A stretch of DNA of 64,000 nucleotides from Maricaulis maris MCS10 (GTDB lineage: Bacteria; Pseudomonadota; Alphaproteobacteria; Caulobacterales; Maricaulaceae). The notes under the pieces were generated by a model, which saw only the letters and a list, made by a program, of their open reading frames with translations, was not told the origin of the DNA and did no database searches. Shown here piece after piece: positions 44,443 through 53,119 of the stretch. Each line of letters begins with the position of its first letter. Position 1 is the first letter of the stretch. The DNA lies in contig NC_008347.1 in assembly GCF_000014745.1 (NCBI RefSeq), positions 930,001 through 994,000 of the forward strand, given 5' to 3'. The translations under genes and the position numbers were made by a program.

Positions 44443-44850
44443 CTATTCTTCGCTGGCGGCCGGCTGGAAGTCCAGCACGCCGCCATTGGTACAAAAACGC
44501 TGACCGGTCGGCTGTGGCCCGTCCGGGAAGACGTGGCCCAGATGGGCGCCGCAATTGGCGCAATGGATTTCGGTTCGCGGCAGGCGCAGTTTGAAGTCGG
44601 TCTTGGTCTCGACCGTGTCGCTGTCCAGCGGTTGCCAGAAGGAGGGCCAGCCCGAGCCGCTGTCATATTTGTGGTCCGAGGCAAACAGGGGCGTATCGCA
44701 GACCTTGCAATGATAGCTGCCGTCGCGCTTTTCGGCGTTGAACGGGTGGGTGAAGGCGTGCTCGGTGCCTTCTTCGAAGGCAATGGCATAGGTGTGCGGG
44801 TCAAGCCTGGCCTTGAGGGCCTCGATCTCGGCTGCGCTCAGTCGCGGCAT
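44443..44850 (-). CDS. msrB: Peptide-methionine (R)-S-oxide reductase
   Basis: 135 residues. Zinc cysteines are C48/C51 (HCKVCDTPL) and C97/C100 (HCANCGAHLGHVF), and the catalytic Cys120 is in GQRFCTNGG. Signature KYDSGSGWPSFWQPL. It repairs oxidised methionines. It lies 23 bases upstream of the peptidase gene and 4 bases after the MFS gene, so the three may be one operon. Confidence 0.95.
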   Translation of the reverse strand: MPRLSAAEIEALKARLDPHTYAIAFEEGTEHAFTHPFNAEKRDGSYHCKVCDTPLFASDHKYDSGSGWPSFWQPLDSDTVETKTDFKLRLPRTEIHCANCGAHLGHVFPDGPQPTGQRFCTNGGVLDFQPAASEE

Positions 44851-44854
44851 GTCT

Positions 44855-46180
44855 TTACTCCGGCGTGACGGGGGGCGTGGCGGGGGGCGTGGGGGTGGTC
44901 CCGGCAGCGGGCAGCGCGTGGGGCTGGCCTCGCCTCACTGACAATATGGGGGTGGTCAGGCAGATGACCAACAGCACGGCTCCCAATCCGAACATCGGGA
45001 TGAGGGCCGAGACATTGGGGCCCAGCTGCCCGACGACCACGCCCATCAGGACCGCGCCCGCGGGCATGCCGCCGAACAGGCCGAGCTGATAGACCGACAT
45101 GACGCGGGCCAGCTTGTCCGGCGGGGCCTGTTCCTGCACCACCGAGCGCGACAGCGAAATGGCCACGCCGGCGCCCAGCCCCCAGCCGAAGACCAGCAGG
45201 TAGAGCGACCAGAAGGGCAGATGGAAATAAAAGGCACCGGTCGCCATCACCGTCACCGCCTGGGCCAGGATCAGCGCCCGTCCGGGGCGTTCGATCTGAC
45301 CGAATTTCACCAGTGCCACATTGGCCACCAGGGCGCCGACCCAGAAGGCGACCATCAGGCTGGCAATCTCCGGAAAGCCGCCGCCATAGCTTTCGCGGAT
45401 GATGAGCGGGATCAGGACGAGGAAGGAGCCGCCGACCACCAGAATGCCCAGCGCGATCATGATCAGTGTCATCGGCATCAGGACCGGCGAGGTGAAAACC
45501 GCTTTGACGCCATCGGCGAGATCGGCCATCGGGTGGGCGGTCGAGGTGTCCCGCTTGGAACCCAGGCGCGGCAGGAAGGCGGCGGAAATGCCACCAATGC
45601 ACAGCCCGGCCGCCTGCATAAGAAAGAGCGCGCCCGGGCCCGTATAGGCCGCGAAATAGCCCACTGCCATGCCGGCGATCTGGGCGCCGAACTGCACCGC
45701 CGAGGCCATCACCACGGCGCGCTGCAGCTCAATCCCGCCATGACGGGTGCGGGCCGAGATGCGGACCACCGGATTGATGGCGCTGTCACGGGCCGGCATG
45801 ACAAAGCCGCCGGCGACCCCGATCAGCAGGGCAAAGCCGACCATCACCCAATAGGTCAGGTGACCGGTCAGCAGCATCAGGCCCAGCGCGCCCGCCGACA
45901 GGCCGGCGAAAATGTAGAAATAGAAGACAATGCCGCGCCGGTCCTTGCGTTCGGCGAGGACGCCGGCGAAGGGCAGGAGCAGCATCATCGGTGCCGTCAG
46001 CGCGGCCTGCGCCAGTCCGAGCCGCTCCGGGCTTTCCTGCAGGGTGAAGGTGATGACACCGGGGAACAGGGTGGTCTGCAGGCCGAAGCCGAAAAACCAG
46101 CCCGCCACCAGCACCAGATAGGCACCGAAGGGCGGCATGCGAAGCTTGCGATTGCCGGCAAGGGGGCGAAAGACGGGCAA
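44855..46180 (-). CDS. MFS transporter
   Basis: 441 residues with 10-12 hydrophobic spans. The loop LAERKDRRGIVFYFYIFAG is the MFS A-motif-like loop. The layout resembles the MFS_3/enterobactin-exporter-type group, with DSAINPVVRISARTRHGGIE in the middle. The substrate is not evident; drug or small-molecule export is plausible. A Pro/Thr-rich C-terminal tail (TTPTPPATPPVTPE) is unusual. Confidence 0.87.
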   Translation of the reverse strand: MPVFRPLAGNRKLRMPPFGAYLVLVAGWFFGFGLQTTLFPGVITFTLQESPERLGLAQAALTAPMMLLLPFAGVLAERKDRRGIVFYFYIFAGLSAGALGLMLLTGHLTYWVMVGFALLIGVAGGFVMPARDSAINPVVRISARTRHGGIELQRAVVMASAVQFGAQIAGMAVGYFAAYTGPGALFLMQAAGLCIGGISAAFLPRLGSKRDTSTAHPMADLADGVKAVFTSPVLMPMTLIMIALGILVVGGSFLVLIPLIIRESYGGGFPEIASLMVAFWVGALVANVALVKFGQIERPGRALILAQAVTVMATGAFYFHLPFWSLYLLVFGWGLGAGVAISLSRSVVQEQAPPDKLARVMSVYQLGLFGGMPAGAVLMGVVVGQLGPNVSALIPMFGLGAVLLVICLTTPILSVRRGQPHALPAAGTTPTPPATPPVTPE

Positions 46181-46315
46181 GGTGTGATCGGAGCTCGTGC
46201 GGACTGTGGGTCGCCGTTCTTGTGATCCGGCGTGATTTGTATTGCGCCTTGTCTAGCAACATGTTGGCCTTAAGCAAATCAACCACACCCGCAACAGGGT
46301 CAAATGAGGCGAATA

Positions 46316-46747
46316 ATGAAATTCATCAAACCCGGCTTCGGCCTCCTGCTGGCGGCCTTCCTGATCTTCATGGGGTTACAGAAATTTGGCGCGGCCAATC
46401 CCGTCTTCAGCCATATCGCCGAAGCGTCGGGTCTGGCCTTCTTCGAACCGCAGGTGCGGATGCTGACGGGCGTGCTGGAGATTCTCGCTGCCGCGCTCCT
46501 GCTTGTCGGCGTCTTCATGAAGCGTTTTGAGGGTTTCGGAGCGGCCCTGTCGCTGGCCGTCATTGCCGGTGCCATCGTCTTCCACCTCTCGCCCTGGCTG
46601 GGCATCAACGCGCCGGTCGCCTTCACCGCGGATGGCGGCTATGAGCGCTCGCCAATGCTGTTTGGCATGGCGGTTGTGTTCGGCGCGATCTCGGCCGTGC
46701 TGGTCTGGATGGACCGGGAGAAGCTGCCTGTCATCAGCAAAGGGTGA
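46316..46747 (+). CDS. DoxX-like small membrane protein
   Basis: 143 residues, four hydrophobic spans, with FLIFMGLQKFGAANPVFSHI and GVLEILAAALLLVGVF resembling the DoxX/DoxD fold. Members take part in quinone or thiosulfate redox or in surface maintenance, but no role can be assigned here. ATG 46316 follows GAGG at the right distance. Confidence 0.75.
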   Translation: MKFIKPGFGLLLAAFLIFMGLQKFGAANPVFSHIAEASGLAFFEPQVRMLTGVLEILAAALLLVGVFMKRFEGFGAALSLAVIAGAIVFHLSPWLGINAPVAFTADGGYERSPMLFGMAVVFGAISAVLVWMDREKLPVISKG

Positions 46748-46833
46748 CAGGTCGGTCCGCGCCGCACACACCCACGATTCGTTAACGCGCAGGCCTCATC
46801 CTGCCTGTCAGACCGGATCTGACAGGCCCCATC

Positions 46834-47925
46834 ATGGCGAATGCCGAACCCTTTGAGCTCAGCGAGCCCGTGACCACGCGTACCCGCGCCGTACTGGCCA
46901 AGCGGCTGGCCGATATTGTCGGCTTGCCGTCTAGCCGGATTACGCCGCGAGAGCGCTGGATCGTCGGTGACCTTCTGTTTGATGTGATCCGGGCCAGCGA
47001 TATTGATCTGCGCAAACGCTGCGCCAAGCGCCTGTCAGGCCTGACCGATGCGCCGCATCGTCTGTTGCGCACCCTGGCCTGCGACGAGTTTGAGGTCGCC
47101 GAGCCGATCCTTGCCGATTGCCTCGCCCTGTCCGATTTCGACATGATGGAGATCGCGCGGGTCGGCAAGCTGCAGCACCGACTGGCCCTGGCCAATCGCG
47201 AGAACCTGTCGGCGACCGTGTCGGCCTCGCTGGCGGCGGCTGGCGAAACGCCGGTGATCGAACGCCTGCTGCGCAACAAGACCTGTGTCCTGGCCATGCC
47301 CACGGTCGACCATCTGGTCGGCATGGCGGCGGAGGAGGGCAATCTCGCCCACCTTCTGATCAAGCGCGAGGAGCTGCGTCCGACCCAGGCCTTCCGCCTG
47401 TTCTGGACCTGCGAGCACATGGCGCGGGCGCAGATACTCGAACGCTTTGCCGTTGACCGGACCATACTGATCGATGCGTCCGAGGATATCTTCCCGATGG
47501 CCGCCGCCGAGGATTGGTCCGACCCGATGGTCACCCGCATCCTGCGCTATATCGATCGCCGCCAGCGCAATCGCGAAGCCGCCGAGCTGAGCCCCTATGG
47601 CTCGCTGGAGGGCACGCTGGAAGCCATGGCGATGGACGGTGCCCTGCCGGAAATCGTCACCGAAATCTCGACCCTGGCCAATGTCGACCGTCGGCTGGTC
47701 CTGCAAATGGTCGACGACATGGCTGGCGAAGCAATCGCGGTCCTGTGCAAGGCAACCGGTCTGAAATGGCCCAGTTTCGAGAATTTCTGGCGCGGTCTCG
47801 GTCGTTCCCTGACCAGCGAACCCGTCCCGCAGGCCCGCAAGGTCTATGACAGCCTCTCGGTCGAAAAAGCCCAGACCGTGCTGCGCTACTGGAACCTGTC
47901 AATGGAAGACAAGGGCGGGAAATAG
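46834..47925 (+). CDS. DUF2336 domain protein
   Basis: 363 residues, helical and cytoplasmic. DUF2336 proteins are alphaproteobacterial, HEAT-like helical proteins with regulatory associations. Visible: LAKRLADIVGLPSSRITPRE, LLRTLACDEFEVAEPILADC, LALANRENLSATVSASLAAA. A C-terminal extension (SFENFWRGLGRSLT, KAQTVLRYWNLSM) follows. A monocistronic unit. Confidence 0.85.
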   Translation: MANAEPFELSEPVTTRTRAVLAKRLADIVGLPSSRITPRERWIVGDLLFDVIRASDIDLRKRCAKRLSGLTDAPHRLLRTLACDEFEVAEPILADCLALSDFDMMEIARVGKLQHRLALANRENLSATVSASLAAAGETPVIERLLRNKTCVLAMPTVDHLVGMAAEEGNLAHLLIKREELRPTQAFRLFWTCEHMARAQILERFAVDRTILIDASEDIFPMAAAEDWSDPMVTRILRYIDRRQRNREAAELSPYGSLEGTLEAMAMDGALPEIVTEISTLANVDRRLVLQMVDDMAGEAIAVLCKATGLKWPSFENFWRGLGRSLTSEPVPQARKVYDSLSVEKAQTVLRYWNLSMEDKGGK

Positions 47926-47952
47926 GGGGCAGCTTTGCGAAGCTCCACCCCG

Positions 47953-48095
47953 CTTGTCATCCCCGTCGGATGTCCGGCGAAGGCCGGACGCAGGACGGGG
48001 ACCTACATGTGGCCGCCAGCTAGGCCCCTGACTTTCGCCCGGCCTGCGCCGGGCGGGAACCTGCGCCCGCGCAGGCGGGTGGCAGGGGTGACAAG
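47953..48095. repeat. Bipartite REP/BIME-like element, copy 6 (extended)
   Basis: Left half as in copies 4 and 5. The right half is interrupted by CTGCGCCCGCGCAGGCGGG (around 48061-48079), a small additional palindrome, before ending GGGGTGACAAG. Confidence 0.82.
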
Positions 48096-48214
48096 GATGA
48101 GTGTCGCGGTTCTGCGCCGGTTGCCTGTCCCCGGTTTCCCGGATGATTGAGTGGCGCCGTCCAGTGTGTCGGTATGCGTGGCGGCTCAATGAATCCGTAT
48201 CGGCTTCGCCCGAT

Positions 48215-48330
48215 CGTCATCCTGACGAAAGTCAGGACCCAGTCGGCGCCGACGGATTGAGAGGGAATATGCGACCGCCTGTTTTCATTCGGACCGTCCA
48301 TCTGGGTCCTGACTTTCGTCAGGATGACGG
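48215..48330. repeat. REP-like element with 27-bp perfect inverted ends
   Basis: GTCATCCTGACGAAAGTCAG at 48216 continues to 48242 and is exactly matched by its complement ending at 48328. The outer GTCATCC/GGATGAC ends and the CCTGA/TCAGG stem resemble the main family, but the GCCCGGC hairpin is missing. It ends 13 bases from the stop of the second GIY-YIG gene. Confidence 0.85.
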
Positions 48331-48343
48331 TTGGAGGGAGGTT

Positions 48344-48688
48344 TTAGTCCATAGGCGCCCACATCTGGATGCTCTCATAGAGGTCCTCCCAGCCAGGATT
48401 CATCTGCTCGATTAGAGTCAGTTTCCATTTTCGCCGCCATACCTTCAGTCGCTTCTCGCGTTCGATGGCAAAGCCGAAATCCTGGTGAAATTCATACCAG
48501 ACGAGGTGCTTGACCCCGTATTTCCGCATGAAGGCAGAGCCTTTGCCCTCGCGATGCAACATGACGCGCATGGCGATATTCCCGGTCACCCCGATATAGA
48601 GGGTGCCGTTTCGTTGACTGGCCAGAATGTAAACGCACGGATGCTTCGCCAATGTGGCCCCCGCCGGCTTGGCCTTTCGTCGCGTCAT
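48344..48688 (-). CDS. Small GIY-YIG nuclease-fold protein 2
   Basis: 114 residues. A basic N-terminus (MTRRKAKPAG) precedes the GIY-YIG core, VYILASQRNGTLYIGVT (Tyr20, Tyr31), then HREGKGSAFMRKYGVKHLVW and Glu77 in AIEREKRLKVWRRKWKLTLI. Homologous to the gene at 41610. A REP-like element ends 13 bases beyond its stop codon. Confidence 0.88.
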   Translation of the reverse strand: MTRRKAKPAGATLAKHPCVYILASQRNGTLYIGVTGNIAMRVMLHREGKGSAFMRKYGVKHLVWYEFHQDFGFAIEREKRLKVWRRKWKLTLIEQMNPGWEDLYESIQMWAPMD

Positions 48689-48859
48689 AGTGATGCGTGG
48701 TCCGGGGCGGGGCTGTGACCCCGGTCACGCCGCGTTGTGACGCCCGGCAAGAAAAACCCTACGACGAGTGCGTCTGCATCTTCCCCGCCGCTTCGTCTGG
48801 TCAAGGCTCGCCTGTCGGGCTAATTACCGGGAAGCAGCGTTATCGCGCGGGGAGTTTCC

Positions 48860-49363
48860 ATGTTCTATGGCATCAGCCTGACCGCCATTCTGGTGGCGCT
48901 CTGGCTCACCTTGTCCGGCCCGTTCACCCTGTCGGGGGATTATCCCATCGTGATGGGACTGGGCGTGCTCAGCATTATCGGCACGGTCGCCCTGACCTAC
49001 CGCATGCGCATTGTCGATCGCGAGACCGTGCCGATCGGTCCGGCGCTGGCCCTGTTCACCTATTGGGGCTGGCTGGGCGGCGAGATCGTCAAGGCCAATC
49101 TGGCGGTTCTGCGGCTGGTGATGAAGCCGGAAATCGAAGTCGAGCCGCGCCTGATCCGGGCGCCGGCGGAGCAGCGCACCGACCTGGGCCGCTGCGTGTT
49201 CGCCAACTCGATCACCCTGACCCCGGGCACGGTGACGGTCGATGTCGAGGATGACGGTTTCCTGGTCCACGCGCTGGACAAATCCTTCACCGATCCGGCC
49301 GGATTCGCCGAGATGGGCGCCCGCTCCGACATCGCGTCGGATGGCAAGAAGAGGACGGACTGA
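48860..49363 (+). CDS. mrpE: Mrp-type Na+/H+ antiporter subunit E
   Basis: 167 residues with two N-terminal spans and the MnhE-type tail (VEPRLIRAPAEQRTDLGRCV, ANSITLTPGTVTVDVEDDGF). GGGGAG lies upstream. First gene of a ten-gene operon; its stop overlaps mrpF by one base. Confidence 0.92.
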   Translation: MFYGISLTAILVALWLTLSGPFTLSGDYPIVMGLGVLSIIGTVALTYRMRIVDRETVPIGPALALFTYWGWLGGEIVKANLAVLRLVMKPEIEVEPRLIRAPAEQRTDLGRCVFANSITLTPGTVTVDVEDDGFLVHALDKSFTDPAGFAEMGARSDIASDGKKRTD

Positions 49364-49680
49364 TGCATATCCTGATCTTTTTCGTCGCCATCGGCGTCGT
49401 CTTGGCCATGGCCATCATGCTGGCCCGCCTGTTCGCCGGGCCGACCCTGTATGACCGTGTGCTGGCCGCCAATTCATTCGGCACCAAGACGGTTCTCTTC
49501 TTACTCGTCTTTGCGGCGCTGGTGGGCCGTCAGGACGCGATCGACATCGCGCTCCTCTACGCCCTGATCAATTTCGTCGCGACCATCGCCATCCTGAAAT
49601 TCTTCCGCTACCGCTCGCTGGAGATCGCCCTGGCGCAGATGTCGCTGCGCAAGGCGCTGGATGGGGAGTACGAGAAATGA
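49363..49680 (+). CDS. mrpF: Mrp-type antiporter subunit F
   Basis: 105 residues, three spans, MrpF signature ARLFAGPTLYDRVLAANSFG. The stop overlaps mrpG by 4 bases. Confidence 0.92.
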   Translation: MHILIFFVAIGVVLAMAIMLARLFAGPTLYDRVLAANSFGTKTVLFLLVFAALVGRQDAIDIALLYALINFVATIAILKFFRYRSLEIALAQMSLRKALDGEYEK

Positions 49681-50048
49681 GCCCCGCCGAGATTTTCCAG
49701 CATGCCCGTGACGTGTTCGCGATCGGGGCCATGGCCGTGGGCCTGGTGTTCGTGATTGCCGGCGCCACCGGTGTGATGCGCCTGCCCGATTTCTACACCC
49801 GCATGCATGCGGCCGGTGTCACCGACACGCTGGGTGCCGAGCTGATCATTGTCGGCCTGATCGCCCAGGCCGGCGACTGGCAGACGGCCGCCAAGCTGGC
49901 CCTGGTCGGCCTGCTGCTCTTCCTGACCAGCCCGACCGCCACCCATGCCATCGCCAATGCGGCCCACCGGGCCGGGCAGAAGCCGGATCTGGCCCATTTC
50001 AAGCCGAAACATCCCGCTGATGCGGCGTCCTCGGAGGCTTCCAAATGA
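49677..50048 (+). CDS. mrpG: Mrp-type antiporter subunit G
   Basis: 123 residues. Three spans, GVMRLPDFYTRMHAAGVTDT and FLTSPTATHAIANAAHRAG are characteristic of MrpG. Coupled to the next gene by ATGA. Confidence 0.93.
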   Translation: MSPAEIFQHARDVFAIGAMAVGLVFVIAGATGVMRLPDFYTRMHAAGVTDTLGAELIIVGLIAQAGDWQTAAKLALVGLLLFLTSPTATHAIANAAHRAGQKPDLAHFKPKHPADAASSEASK

Positions 50049-50614
50049 GCCACGCCGACCTGACCCAGTATCTGGACTACACGCTGATCGCCATGTTGCT
50101 GGCTGTCGGTTTCTCAATTGTCCGTCTGCGCAACCTGTTCGCCGTGGTCATCCTGATGGGCGTGTACTCGCTGCTCTGCGCCGCCTGGTTTGTTTCGCTC
50201 GACGCGGTCGATGTGGCCTTTACCGAAGCCGCTGTCGGGGCCGGTATTTCTACCGTTCTGATGCTCGGCGCCATGCTGCTGACGGCGCGCGAGAGCGAGC
50301 CGGCCGGGGCCGGGCGTCACTGGGCCGCCTTCGCTGTCGTCGCTTCAGCCGGTGCCGCACTGTTCTTCGCCATTCCCGACATGCCGGTCTATGGCGATGC
50401 GGAAAGCCCGGCCAATGCCTATCTCGGCCGTGAATTCATGGAACGCACGCCGCAGGACATCGCCGTGCCCAATGTCGTCACCGCCGTGCTGGCCAGCTAT
50501 CGCGGTTATGACACCTTCGGCGAAACGGTCGTGGTCTTCACGGCTGCGCTGGGTGTGATGCTGCTGCTGGGCTTTGGCTCCGGCGGCCGCCGCAAGGAAG
50601 AGGAGGAGGACTGA
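50045..50614 (+). CDS. Antiporter subunit equal to MrpA C-terminus (MbhD-MbhE-like fusion)
   Basis: 189 residues. The first half is a DUF4040/MbhD-like segment (LLAVGFSIVRLRNLFAVVIL, AFTEAAVGAGISTVLMLG). The second half matches the end of MrpA or MbhE (PNVVTAVLASYRGYDTFGET). In Bacillus Mrp these parts sit at the C-terminus of MrpA; here they are a separate protein. Coupled to mrpG by overlap. Confidence 0.85.
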   Translation: MSHADLTQYLDYTLIAMLLAVGFSIVRLRNLFAVVILMGVYSLLCAAWFVSLDAVDVAFTEAAVGAGISTVLMLGAMLLTARESEPAGAGRHWAAFAVVASAGAALFFAIPDMPVYGDAESPANAYLGREFMERTPQDIAVPNVVTAVLASYRGYDTFGETVVVFTAALGVMLLLGFGSGGRRKEEEED

Positions 50615-50615
50615 C

Positions 50616-51074
50616 ATGTCACCGCACCTGATCCTTCGCGTTGTCTCCAAACTTCTGATCCCGCTGATCGTGATCTTTGGCCTTTATGTGCAGTTCCACG
50701 GTGATTTCGGTCCCGGGGGCGGCTTCCAGGCGGGCGTGATCATCGCCGTCGCCGTGATCCTCTATGCGCTGATCTTCGGCATGGACGAGGCCCGCCGCGC
50801 CGTGCCGCCGGGTGCCGTGCGCTATGGCGCCGCGCTGGGCGTGCTGATCTATGCCGGTGTCGGCGTCGCCACCCTGTTCATGAACGGCGCCGGCGAACCG
50901 CTCAATTTCCTCGATTATGACGCGCTGCATCCCGACCAGGGTCACCATACCGGTCAGCATTACGGCATCCTGCTGGTCGAGCTGGGCGTGCTGACCACGG
51001 TCGCTTCGGTCATGCTGGCGATCTTCTATGCCTTCGCCGGCCGTGTGCCGGACATCCCGGATGAGGAGTGGTAG
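50616..51074 (+). CDS. mrpB: Mrp-type antiporter subunit B
   Basis: 152 residues, four spans, MnhB signature FGLYVQFHGDFGPGGGFQAG and GQHYGILLVELGVLTTVASV. ATG 50616 directly follows the previous stop; ribosome-binding site GAGGAGGA. Confidence 0.92.
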   Translation: MSPHLILRVVSKLLIPLIVIFGLYVQFHGDFGPGGGFQAGVIIAVAVILYALIFGMDEARRAVPPGAVRYGAALGVLIYAGVGVATLFMNGAGEPLNFLDYDALHPDQGHHTGQHYGILLVELGVLTTVASVMLAIFYAFAGRVPDIPDEEW

Positions 51075-51076
51075 CG

Positions 51077-51592
51077 ATGCTGGAGATCCTCGCAGAGCGC
51101 TTCAACTACATTCCCATCATCATCCTGATGATGATCGGGCTGTATGTGGTCATCGCCACCGGCAATCTGGTCAAGCGATTGGTCGGCCTGTCGCTGTTCC
51201 AGACCTCGGTCTTCCTGCTCTACATCACCATCGGCAAGGTGTTTGGCGGTTCGCCGCCCATCATCGCCGATGACGGCCATCATGGTGAAGACGCCGGCCA
51301 TGGAGCCGAGGCCGGATATGGTGCCGAAGCCGCCGTCGCGCATGGCGCGGATGCTGGCGAGCACGCCACCGAGGCCGCCGACCATGCCGTCGACGCTGCC
51401 CACCAGGTGGCTGAAATCGCCTATTCCAACCCGCTGCCGCACGTCCTCATCCTGACCGCGATCGTGGTCGGCGTGGCGACCCTGGCGGTCGGTCTGGCGC
51501 TGGTCGTGCGCATCCGGGAGGCCTACGGGACCATCGAGGATGACGCCCTGAACACCGCCGACTACTCGCTTGAATCCGGGAGCGCCGAATAA
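51077..51592 (+). CDS. mrpC: Mrp-type antiporter subunit C with a His/Ala-rich insert
   Basis: 171 residues; usual MrpC proteins are about 110-125. NuoK-like spans 1 and 2 (YIPIIILMMIGLYVVIATGN, LFQTSVFLLYITIGKVFGG) are followed by about 50 residues rich in His, Ala, Glu and Asp (about 64-113, such as DDGHHGEDAGHGAEAGYGAE), then span 3 (PHVLILTAIVVGVATLAVGL) and a short tail. The insert lies on one side of the membrane between spans 2 and 3 and could bind metal ions. The stop overlaps mrpD by one base. Confidence 0.9.
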   Translation: MLEILAERFNYIPIIILMMIGLYVVIATGNLVKRLVGLSLFQTSVFLLYITIGKVFGGSPPIIADDGHHGEDAGHGAEAGYGAEAAVAHGADAGEHATEAADHAVDAAHQVAEIAYSNPLPHVLILTAIVVGVATLAVGLALVVRIREAYGTIEDDALNTADYSLESGSAE

Positions 51593-53115
51593 TGCAGTTT
51601 CTGGCCGATTTCCTGCCCGCCGGCATCGCCATGCACGCGCCGGCGCTGATCGTCGTCATCCCGCTGATCATGGCCGCAGTGTCCGCCCTGATGCCGAATG
51701 GCCGGCTGGGCTGGCTGGTGACGCTGATCACCTCCGCCCTGGTCGCCGTCCTCGCCCTCAACCTTTTGGGCCAGGTCGCGACGCAGGACGTGATTTCCTA
51801 TCATCTGGGGGGCTGGGCACCGCCGCTGGGCATCGAATACCGCGTCGATATGCTCAATATCCCGCTGCTTCTTGTGGTCGGGATTGTCGGCTTCCTGTGC
51901 GTCATCTACGCCCTGCCGAGCGTTGCCGACGAGATCGCCGAGAACAAGCAGGCGCTGTTCTATTCGGCCTTCCTGGTCTGTTTCGCCGGCCTTCTGGGCG
52001 TGACCATCACCGGCGACGCCTTCAACGTCTTCGTCTTCCTCGAGATCTCCTCGATCTCGACCTATGTCATCATCGCCATGGGCGCCGGCAAGGATCGCCG
52101 TGCCCTGACGGCCAGCTATAACTACCTGATCCTCGGCACGATCGGCGCCACCTTCTTCGTCATCGGTGTCGGCTTCCTCTATATGGCGACCGGAACGCTG
52201 AACATGGCCGACATGGCCGCGATCCTGGAAGAGACCGGTCACAACCGGGTCACCCAGGCGGCCTTCGCCTTCATCGTGGTCGGCCTCGGCCTGAAGGCGG
52301 CGATGTTCCCGCTGCACCTGTGGCTGCCCAACGCCTATGCCTTTGCGCCGAACTTCGTCACCGCCTTCCTCGCCTCGACGGCGACCAAGGTGGCGTTTTA
52401 CGCGCTGATCCGCTTTTTGTTCTCGGTCTTCCATCCCGATGTCAGCTTCGTGTCGATGTCCTTCACCTGGCTGTTTGCCGTGGTCGGGACGATTGCGATG
52501 GTCGTCGCCTCCCTGCAGGCGGTCTTCCAGACCGATGCGCGCCGTTTGCTGGCCTATTCCTCGGTGGCCCAGGTCGGTTACATGATGCTGGGACTGGGCA
52601 TGGGTACGGCCTCGGGCCTGTCGGCCGGCCTGTTGCACCTGATGAACCACGCCCTGATGAAGGGCGCCCTGTTCATGGCGCTGGGCGCTTTCGCACTCAA
52701 TTTCGGCGTCCGCCGGGTCAAGGACCTGGCCGGAATGAGCAAGACCATGCCGGCGTCGGCGACCGCCTTCACCATTGCCGGCCTGTCGCTGGTCGGCGTG
52801 CCGCTGACGGTCGGTTTCACCTCGAAATGGTATCTCGTCACCGCCGCGCTCGAACGTGGCTGGTGGTGGGCTGTGGCGGCCTTGATGCTGTCCTCGCTGC
52901 TGGCCCTGGCCTATGTCGCCCGGCTGCTGTCGGCGATCTGGATGGACGCTCCGCCCAGCCATCATGGCGAGCTGATGCAGCGTCGCCTGGCACCGTGGAT
53001 GGTGCTGGTGCCGATGAGCTTCCTGGCCCTGGCCAATGTCTATTTCTTCTTCCACGCCGACCCGCTGGTCTGGCTGGCCCGGTCCGCGGCGGAAGCCGTG
53101 ATGGGAGGGAATTGA
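51592..53115 (+). CDS. mrpD: Mrp-type antiporter subunit D (ND2/ND4-like)
   Basis: 507 residues, about 14 spans. Proton-pumping subunit with LKAAMFPLHLWLPNAYAFAP (Lys and His in the channel), SVAQVGYMMLGLGMGTASGL and LLHLMNHALMKGALFMALGA. Part of the membrane antiporter complex. Confidence 0.93.
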   Translation: MQFLADFLPAGIAMHAPALIVVIPLIMAAVSALMPNGRLGWLVTLITSALVAVLALNLLGQVATQDVISYHLGGWAPPLGIEYRVDMLNIPLLLVVGIVGFLCVIYALPSVADEIAENKQALFYSAFLVCFAGLLGVTITGDAFNVFVFLEISSISTYVIIAMGAGKDRRALTASYNYLILGTIGATFFVIGVGFLYMATGTLNMADMAAILEETGHNRVTQAAFAFIVVGLGLKAAMFPLHLWLPNAYAFAPNFVTAFLASTATKVAFYALIRFLFSVFHPDVSFVSMSFTWLFAVVGTIAMVVASLQAVFQTDARRLLAYSSVAQVGYMMLGLGMGTASGLSAGLLHLMNHALMKGALFMALGAFALNFGVRRVKDLAGMSKTMPASATAFTIAGLSLVGVPLTVGFTSKWYLVTAALERGWWWAVAALMLSSLLALAYVARLLSAIWMDAPPSHHGELMQRRLAPWMVLVPMSFLALANVYFFFHADPLVWLARSAAEAVMGGN

Positions 53116-53119
53116 GCTG

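Larger units (their letters stand above)
47926..48343. other. Intergenic region with two repeat elements
   Basis: Between DUF2336 (plus) and the second GIY-YIG gene (minus). It contains a REP-like element with an extra internal palindrome (47953-48095) and a related 27-bp perfect inverted repeat (48215-48330). No gene seen. Confidence 0.7.
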
